Shown piece by piece: positions 57,212 through 64,000 of a DNA stretch of 64,000 bases (positions within the stretch are counted from its first letter, which is position 1; each line of letters begins with the position of its first letter). The stretch comes from Scleromitrula shiraiana (Eukaryota; Ascomycota; Leotiomycetes; Helotiales; Sclerotiniaceae): contig JABELC010000003.1 in the NCBI GenBank assembly GCA_028455995.1, positions 3,844,001-3,908,000 of the forward strand. Reading direction: 5' to 3'. Position numbers and translations under genes: made by a program. The notes below the pieces were generated by a model, which worked only from the letters and a program-made list of their open reading frames with translations, searched no databases and was not told where the DNA came from.

Positions 57212-59584
57212 CTAATCAGCAGTCCCACTCCTCCCCGTCGCCGCCCTCGTCGCCTCTTCCCCCCTTGAATCCACAAATTTTAACGGTCTATAAACAGCAT
57301 CCCACATCTGTTCTCTAACCCATTCCTCCAACTCCCCCTCATCGTCTGGAATTCCCTTCACCTTCGCTACATCTTCCTCAATCGCCGCCTTGATAACCGC
57401 AACGGCGATTTGAACACTAATTTCTCGCACATTACTCACATCGGGAAGTAATCCTTTCTTCGCATCCCCTTTCCCATCACCCCCATCCTCATTTTTAAAT
57501 GCAGGACTTTGCGATGCAAGCGCCTTAACGGCCGCGACGAGCATTTTATCTGTGAGGAGTTTCGAGCGAGAAAGAACGCAGCCGAGTCCGATACCGGGGA
57601 AACAAGTACTATTATTACACTCCGCAATTTCAAATGTTTCACCCTCATGTTCCACAGGTTCGAACGGGGACCCGGTGGCGATTAAAGCTTTGCCTTTCGT
57701 CCACTTAATTAGGTCCTTGGGTACAGCTTCGTGGAGACGAGTGGGGTTACTGAGGGGGAGGATTATGGGTCTGTCTACGTGAGAAGACATTTCCATAACG
57801 ATTTCCTGTGTGAAGGAACCGGGACGCGTAGAGGTTCCGATCAGGATGTGGGGTTTTACGGCTTTGATTACTTCGTGTAAGGAGGAGTGATCGGTATTTT
57901 TCCATTCGGAATCTTCTCGTGCGTATGGAATTTGGGCGTGTGTGAGTTTGTCACCGTGTGATTTTAGGAGGAGCCCTGGTTTATCGACACACCTGCGAAT
58001 TCAATTAGTCAGAGTATCCTGCTAGAGAACAAAAGGGAAAGAAGAATAAGAAAATATACCAAATCTGCCCCGCAGCCTCCTCCTTACTCTTTCCACTATC
58101 AGCCGCAATAGCATCCCTAACCTGATCGGCAATTCCAGTCCCAGCTGTACCCGAACCATAAATAACCATGCGAGCATCCTCGAGCTTTGTGTTGCTGATG
58201 CGCAGAGCAGCCATTATGGCGGCGAGGGTTACGCAACCGGTTCCTTGGACGTCGTCGTTGAAGCAGGGGATGGTGGGGCGGTATTTGTCAAGGATGCGAC
58301 GGGCTGTGTTTTGTTAGTTTGATATTTGGAGAGTTTTGAGAGGATGGGTGGGAGAAGGGTATGAAGGGGAAAGATAAGGAAGTGTTGGAGGACAAACCAT
58401 TAGGTAAACCAAAATCCTCAAAATGAATATAAGCATTTGGATATAATTTCCTTGCAGACGTGACGAATCTATCCACAAATTCATCATATTCCTTCCCTCT
58501 CGTTCTAGGTTTTCTGAGACCAAGATATAGGTCATCGTTTAGGAGATCCTCATTATCTGTTCCGCAATCTAGGACTACGGGGAGGGTACGCGCGGGATGA
58601 ATTCCAGCGCATAGGGTTGTTAGGACTAGTTTTGCTACGGAAATTAGGATACCTCCTACGCCTTGGTCGCCAATTCCGAGGATTTCTTCACCATCTGTAT
58701 GATTTTTATAATTAATTTTTATTTTTGTTTTAGTTTGAGTTTGAGTTTGAGATTTGAAGGGATTGGACAGGAAGAGGGATGGGAATGAGGAAAGAACGAA
58801 CCCGTAACAACAATATAATCAATATCATCTTTCCCACCCCACTGAGCCAAATCATCATGAACACGATCCACATCATTAATATTCAAGAAGCAACCCTGGG
58901 GTCTTCGGAATAGACGGGAATAATTTTGGATCGCGTCGCCTTCGGTTGGTGTGTAGATTATAGAGAACATCTCTTTTAGGTGGTCTTGGATTAACTATAT
59001 TGGGGTGGAGGTTAGTATTTTGGGATTAGTTAGGGAGATTGGAGAGGGGGATTATGGTAGTATAGAATGAGATAAGATGGGGATGTCGTTGGGATTTTTT
59101 GATGCGATGTATGTTTTTAATTTTGATTTAATCATTCCACCACTTGATAGAATGATTAATTGAATAAATAATCATTTCAGAACCCATCTCCCACCTCAAA
59201 TCCCATCAAACTCCCTTCTCAAGATAATCAACTCACCCTAAAATAAAGCACCTCATTCTGCTCCGCCAAACTCGTCATAAAAGTATTCTTAGCCAAATCA
59301 TCTCCTCTAGAACAATACTGATCATAAGCCCTCTTAACCTGTTCATCGAGCGTATTAACATTCTGGGGCAGCAATCCCGTCAATTTGAATTGTCTTCTTT
59401 CTTCAGCGGGAAAAGCAGCGCCTTTGTTAAGATAAGGTGTATTCAGGAGGGCAGACCCAGTGAGTGCGCAGTCGATGGGGCCGCTGGTACTGAGTGGGAG
59501 GTGGCCAAATTGCGGATGTTTGGTATGGGGGTTGGTGCGTTTGTGGTGGGAGGAGATGTGTTTGTTTGAGGATTTGGAAGACAT
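57212..59584 (-). CDS. NAD-dependent malic enzyme
   Basis: It decarboxylates malate oxidatively to pyruvate, in fungi usually in mitochondria. CDS is complement(57212..57992, 58060..58303, 58398..58694, 58802..58994, 59237..59584), 620 residues, all junctions in frame. Motifs: PLSTSGPIDCALTGSALLNT, GLLPQNVNTLDEQVKRAY, EMFSIIYTPTEGDAIQNYS (active-site Tyr), GIGDQGVGGILISVAKL, IHFEDFGLPNARRILDKY (metal-binding EDF), CFNDDVQGTGCVTLAAI (metal-binding Asp), MVIYGSGTAGTGIADQV (nucleotide-binding Gly motif), CVDKPGLL, PIILPLSNPTRLHEA and ATGSPFEPVEHEGETFEIAE CNN. The start at 59584 (MSSKSSNKH) matches the usual fungal N-terminus. An in-frame ATG at 59716 would add 44 residues (MKTIKLNQPITSLSFSFSTP then more Ser/His-rich residues) that look like a mitochondrial presequence, so a longer isoform is possible. 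Each of the five exons is C-rich then G-rich on the plus strand. Confidence 0.94.
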
Positions 59585-60454
59585 GGTGGATTTTTGGTGA
59601 GAGGGTGATGACGATAATGTAAATGAGGTTATTTTGTTATATCTTGAGTTGTGATGTGGGGTTGAGAATGAGAATGATAACGAGGTTATAGGTTGATTTA
59701 ATTTAATTGTTTTCATAAATCCCGTATTAAATCCTTTCGCCATAAAATGATATATTAAGAAATAAAATATCCAAAGTTCCAAAAAGAAGAAACCAAGACT
59801 TTATATATAAACTAGAACTAAATCTACCATGGTATTGTTTTTCAAATACTTCTTGACTTACGTCTTCTTCACAACACCCTTACGTATGTATGTTAAGATA
59901 CCTGGATATAAATCCCGGTAGAACTATACTGTAGAGAGAATCTAAGAGGAACGATTACTTGATAAGATCTCAATGGGTATGGGTTCGAATAATAGGATGG
60001 AAAAAGCAGCGAAAAGTTCTGGATTTATGGTGATGTTTGATCTATTCGATATTGATATGGCGAATGAATCTGATATCATACTAGTAGAGGCGATGACGTT
60101 TTGCTATGAATGTAGTACGAGGCACGGAAGTATTATTGGGTTTTGACCGAGCACTACTGTATCTAGATTGATTTGGGTATATTTATGGGGAGAAAGAATA
60201 GAAAGGAAAGCTTGATTTCGGCCAGTTGTTCTATTTTTTGTATGGTATACTATGGATTTAGGGTAGAAAGTGTACGGAATGTATGTCATGTAAGTCATGT
60301 GTTTTGAGATTTACTAATAATTATTTGTGCTAGCAATCATTATAACCGTTAATAAATAAGTTTATTTGTTATTATTATTCATGGTGTTTTTTGACACATT
60401 CATACATATACATATTGATTAATATCGAGAAATTGAGATGATCTCATACACAAT

Positions 60455-60506
60455 GCAATATATACAATATATACAATATATACAATATATACAATATATA
60501 CAATAA
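60455..60506. repeat. 10-bp minisatellite ATATATACAA
   Basis: Five near-perfect units of ATATATACAA in tandem. Confidence 0.9.
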
Positions 60507-60815
60507 ACCAACTTGAAATCAATAAAATAAAAATGTAGGTACGCAAGGAGCCACACTCTTGTAGGACTTTCTATAAAAAAGAGTAAGAGTATGGACTATG
60601 AAGGTCCTTTTGAATTAGTCTTGCAATATAATCTTCTTATGAAGAGATTTATAGATTAACCTCGAAAGATTATTCTTAAATCTCTTTTTCAATCTCCATT
60701 CAATATCTATACAAGACGTAAAGATATTAAAAGGCTCTTCGAAAAGAGTCTCATGTTTGATTTGCCATTACGGCTGAGTGATTGATCAAAGTATTGCTAT
60801 GATATGGTGTGGTTG

Positions 60816-60852
60816 GTATGGTATGTATGTATGTATGTATGTATGTATGTAT
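60816..60852. repeat. (GTAT)n microsatellite
   Basis: About eight GTAT units in tandem following a GGTATG start. Confidence 0.95.
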
Positions 60853-61442
60853 ATGCCAGTGTATGGAGGAATGGATGATGGATGGATGGTATGCTGGGTT
60901 TAGTTTGAACCATTCATTAATGTATGAAATCAAACCTTTTGATATATGAAATACAATGGAATGGAATGAAGAATGAACATGTCATATAGTAATGGATATC
61001 TCGATTCAATATCAAAAATCAATTGAGATATATTTCCATTTCGTTGATTGATATCTTGTCATATATGTTGTCGAAATGAAATAAATTGAGGCTCGAATGT
61101 TGAACAAGAAGAAAAACTTTTAAGAAAATAGAAAATTTCAAATGTGCCGGCAAAGAACCGGCTAAATTATCAGTCTATGACCAAAACGGTTATAGTATTA
61201 CCACATGACAAATACGCTAAACTCGATTTCACAATTTTTAGTTTCAATGAACGTGAACTTGCTGCTGTACTCAACTAGGTCAGTTCAACGTGTATTCATA
61301 ATTCATAATTCAGATCCGTCACCATTTCAACAATTCGAAAGTTCCAAACGATCAATTCCTCCATCATTGATTTATTTCTTCATATCTTAGTTTCATCTAC
61401 TTACTTTATAAAAGCCATTCTCAATAATTTCACTCAGCCAAA

Positions 61443-63121
61443 ATGGTAGGAAAGAAGAAGCGCGGTCATCCTGATATTGAAGAGTTGTTGGCTCGTCCTT
61501 GGTGTTATTATTGTAAGTTTTCTTTTTTTTCGCGCCATTTCAATTAATTATTGTTTTACTCGATCGTTATCGCATCAGTTCTAATGCCCTTTTTTCATTG
61601 TAGGTGAGCGTGATTTTGATGATCTGAAGATTCTTATTTCACATCAAAAGGCTAAACATTTTAAATGCGAAAGATGTGGGAGGAGATTGAATACTGCTGG
61701 TGGTAAGTTATCTATCAATCCTATCTCAGAATTGGAACCGCGCACATCAGAATCACATCTAACTCATTATCTTCAGGTCTTTCCGTTCATATGAATCAGG
61801 TTCATAAAGAAACTCTCGCAAGTGTCGATAACTCATTACCGAATAGACAGGGTCTCGAGGTTGAAATCTTTGGTATGGAAGGTATACCGGAAGATGTGGT
61901 TCAAGCACATAATCAGCGCATCATCGCAGGTTTTTATCAAGCAGAATCAGATCGACGTGCTGCTACTGGTAATCCAGCTCCAGGAACCGTCAATGGAAAT
62001 GCGCAATCAAAGAAACCAAAGATTGAATCAACATCAGATTTGAAGAAAAGGTTAGCAGAGCATAAAGCTAGAAAAGCTGAGCAAGCAGCAAATAGTAGTG
62101 GTGGAAATACTCCATTAGATCCTATGCGAAGTGCTGTTAGTCCGATGACACAAAGTCCAGGTGCATTTGTAAGTATATTATCACATCATTTTTATAGATT
62201 ATGCTAACTTTATTCTAGAATGCTTCCCCATTCCCTACCCCTCAAGGAAATTTTGGTGCTACACAAGGTGCGGGTTTCGGATCATTTTCTCAGGAGCCTT
62301 ACAGTCAACCTACGGCTGCTTACCAACAACCAGCTTATTCTGGTCCTCCAGGTCCATCTTATCAACCTCAGTTTTCACCTTCTTCACAATATCCTTCACA
62401 ACCAGCATTCCCCCCAACTGGCTTTCAACCTCCTGCTTTTCCAGGAGCACCTCAATTTGGTGCAGGATCACCTCCACCATTTAATGGTTATCAACCACCA
62501 CCATCGCATACTCCACCTACTCACGGCGCACTCCCGAATCGACCTCCAAGTTTACCACCAGCTCCTGGTCTTCCACAAAGACCATCATTTGGTGCACCAC
62601 CAGTTCCTTCATATCAAATGCAGCAAATACATCAACAAGGTGGTTGGTCTGGTAATGGATGGAATGGACAAGATCAAAATTCAGCTATGCCATCAGCTTA
62701 TCCTCACCCTCAAGGTTTTAATGGGGATTATTCGACTAACGCTTCTTCGGTGGATGAATTGGTCTCAGGTGCTGCTAGAGATGCTGATGATGACATTGAC
62801 AAAATAATCAGGATGGCAGAAGCTGGTATTAAACCAACAAAGAAGGACTCGGTTGAACCAACTACAGCAATCGATACACCCAAACCCAATATTACTCCCG
62901 ACGTCGTCGAAAAACCTGAGATTAAAGTAGATCAAAAGGTCGAAGTTCCCGAAAAGAAATCCAAGAAGGATAAACCAATGAAGATGATTTATTCAGATAA
63001 TGAGGTCAGCCCAGAGGAGAAAATGGCCAAGATGCCCAGGTACGCATTTGTCCCAGATGGAAAGATTGAAACACCCCTTGTCGACATGAACACCATTTCT
63101 AGTGTTACAGTCGACGCCTAG
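61443..63121 (+). CDS. BuGZ/ZNF207-family zinc-finger protein
   Basis: In animals BuGZ binds microtubules, phase-separates on the spindle and loads the checkpoint protein Bub3; fungal homologues are assumed to act similarly. CDS is join(61443..61512, 61604..61702, 61777..62168, 62219..63121), 487 residues, frame kept throughout. The N-terminus has two C2H2 fingers split by introns: CYYCERDFDDLKILISHQKA and CERCGRRLNTAGGLSVHMNQ, followed by VHKETLASVDNSLPNRQGLE and EIFGMEGIPEDVV, which is diagnostic. A coiled Lys/Ala segment (LKKRLAEHKARKAEQAA, about 150-166) leads into a long Pro/Gln/Ser/Gly-rich disordered region (about 185-380), matching the low-complexity part that drives condensation in BuGZ. 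Near the C-terminus (about 443-462), DNEVSPEEKMAKMPRY resembles the EE-containing GLEBS motif that binds Bub3. Spacing of the first two exons is typical. Confidence 0.9.
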
Positions 63122-64000
63122 ATAGTGGATTTTTTCAGTCCACTTTTTAATATTCTTTCACTTTTCAATCAACTCGTCATAATATCTGTGATGATTGATG
63201 GTATTGAAATGAGGTTGATTTGGGGAAGGGGTTTGTAACTGGGGAGGAGATACAGCCAAGCTAAGTCTTTCGACAATAAGTTTGACCTTTGTGTTATCTA
63301 AATGTTCGTTCGTCTTCTGACTTTAGCGTCTACTTTCGGAGATCTTTTTCGTTTGGGATAATTCATCATTCTTTTGCGTGCATGATGTGTATGCATAGAT
63401 GGATAGTATATGGTATTGACTGGTAAGTTGCGTTATTGACGGAGAACCGGGATGGGTTGGAAATATATATATACAGAAACAGATAGGTTTGGGTGGATAA
63501 TGATCATGTGGATGGAGGGGTTTTCTGTTTGTTGTGTGAAATGAATGAGGATAAAAAGGGATGAGGAGAGAAGGGGTATGGTATGGTTGCTTGTAAGTAC
63601 ATCAAGGTTAGCGATCTCTACATCACATCATATCTTATCTTATCATGTATCTCTCTGTACCTGTCTGTAATCCCAGAATGCAACAAAATTTCTTCGTTTT
63701 CATTATATATATTTCGTGATTCATTTTTGATAAATTGTAGGTGAGACAAGTATTGGTTTGGTAGTAAAATATTAGCTCATTCTGTTACATTTCTTCCAAT
63801 CTTTGCTTTAGTTTGATTTGTTGAACTGCCCGTCATACCTAGGAAGTTGGGAATGGTATGGTATGGTAATCAACACAAGGCATCTGTAATCCATCCATTC
63901 TTGTTGGTTTCGGATAATCTATCTATCTATCTATATGCTATGCAGTATGGTATTCTTCCATAGCAAATTAAATCCAATTGAACCATGTTATCTCATATAT
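63122..64000. other. 3' flank of the BuGZ homologue, no further gene
   Basis: No ORF of note to the end of the window. Short ATCT and GGTAT repeats are seen (63860-63935). Confidence 0.5.

Larger units (their letters stand above)
59585..61442. other. Divergent spacer (malic enzyme / BuGZ homologue)
   Basis: About 1.9 kb with both promoters and two microsatellites (own entries). Short ORFs only. Confidence 0.5.

Overview
The window is nuclear DNA of a filamentous ascomycete. Genes carry short introns (about 50-190 bp) with GTANGT-type donors and TAG/CAG acceptors, and the proteins are of fungal type: PTH11-like rhodopsin-domain receptors, an IQGAP, an AA9 LPMO, GH28, a 2EXR protein and a subtilisin with an I9 propeptide. 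The enzyme set and the alternation of gene-bearing DNA with AT-rich, stop-riddled relics fit a plant-associated Leotiomycete (Sclerotiniaceae-like). That placement is inference; no marker in the window proves it.

Layout. 1-8 kb is gene-poor: the 3' end of a rhodopsin-domain membrane protein, an amidase relic, AT-rich DNA, a tandem 179-bp repeat and a decayed 2EXR gene. 8-32 kb is a conserved gene block: a hypothetical protein, IMP dehydrogenase, an IQGAP cytokinesis scaffold, a cysteine-rich wall/GPI-type protein, the ESCRT regulator Vta1, an ER disulfide isomerase, the exosome subunit Rrp41, a single-pass surface protein and an intact 2EXR protein. 33-39 kb is an accessory strip: an AA9 LPMO, a GH28 exopolygalacturonase pseudogene, and two gene fragments (rhodopsin-like and BBE-type FAD oxidase) that both lose their 5' ends at one point. 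39-50 kb holds a fucosyltransferase-like protein, an FAD monooxygenase and a full-size ABCA-type transporter. 53-63 kb holds a secreted subtilisin, a 1-kb AT-rich foldback transposon relic, NAD-malic enzyme and a BuGZ/ZNF207 homologue.

No operon-like cooperation is seen. Housekeeping functions (GTP synthesis, cytokinesis, endosomal sorting, ER folding, RNA decay, mitosis) sit beside secreted and plant-wall functions. The most unusual signal is at DNA level: at least fourteen blocks of about 0.3-0.9 kb in which C is strongly enriched on the left and G on the right, with a sharp switch in the middle. The pattern looks the same from either strand, occurs in genes of both orientations and often resets exon by exon. 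It pushes the encoded proteins from Pro/Ser/Thr-rich to Gly/Val/Glu-rich.
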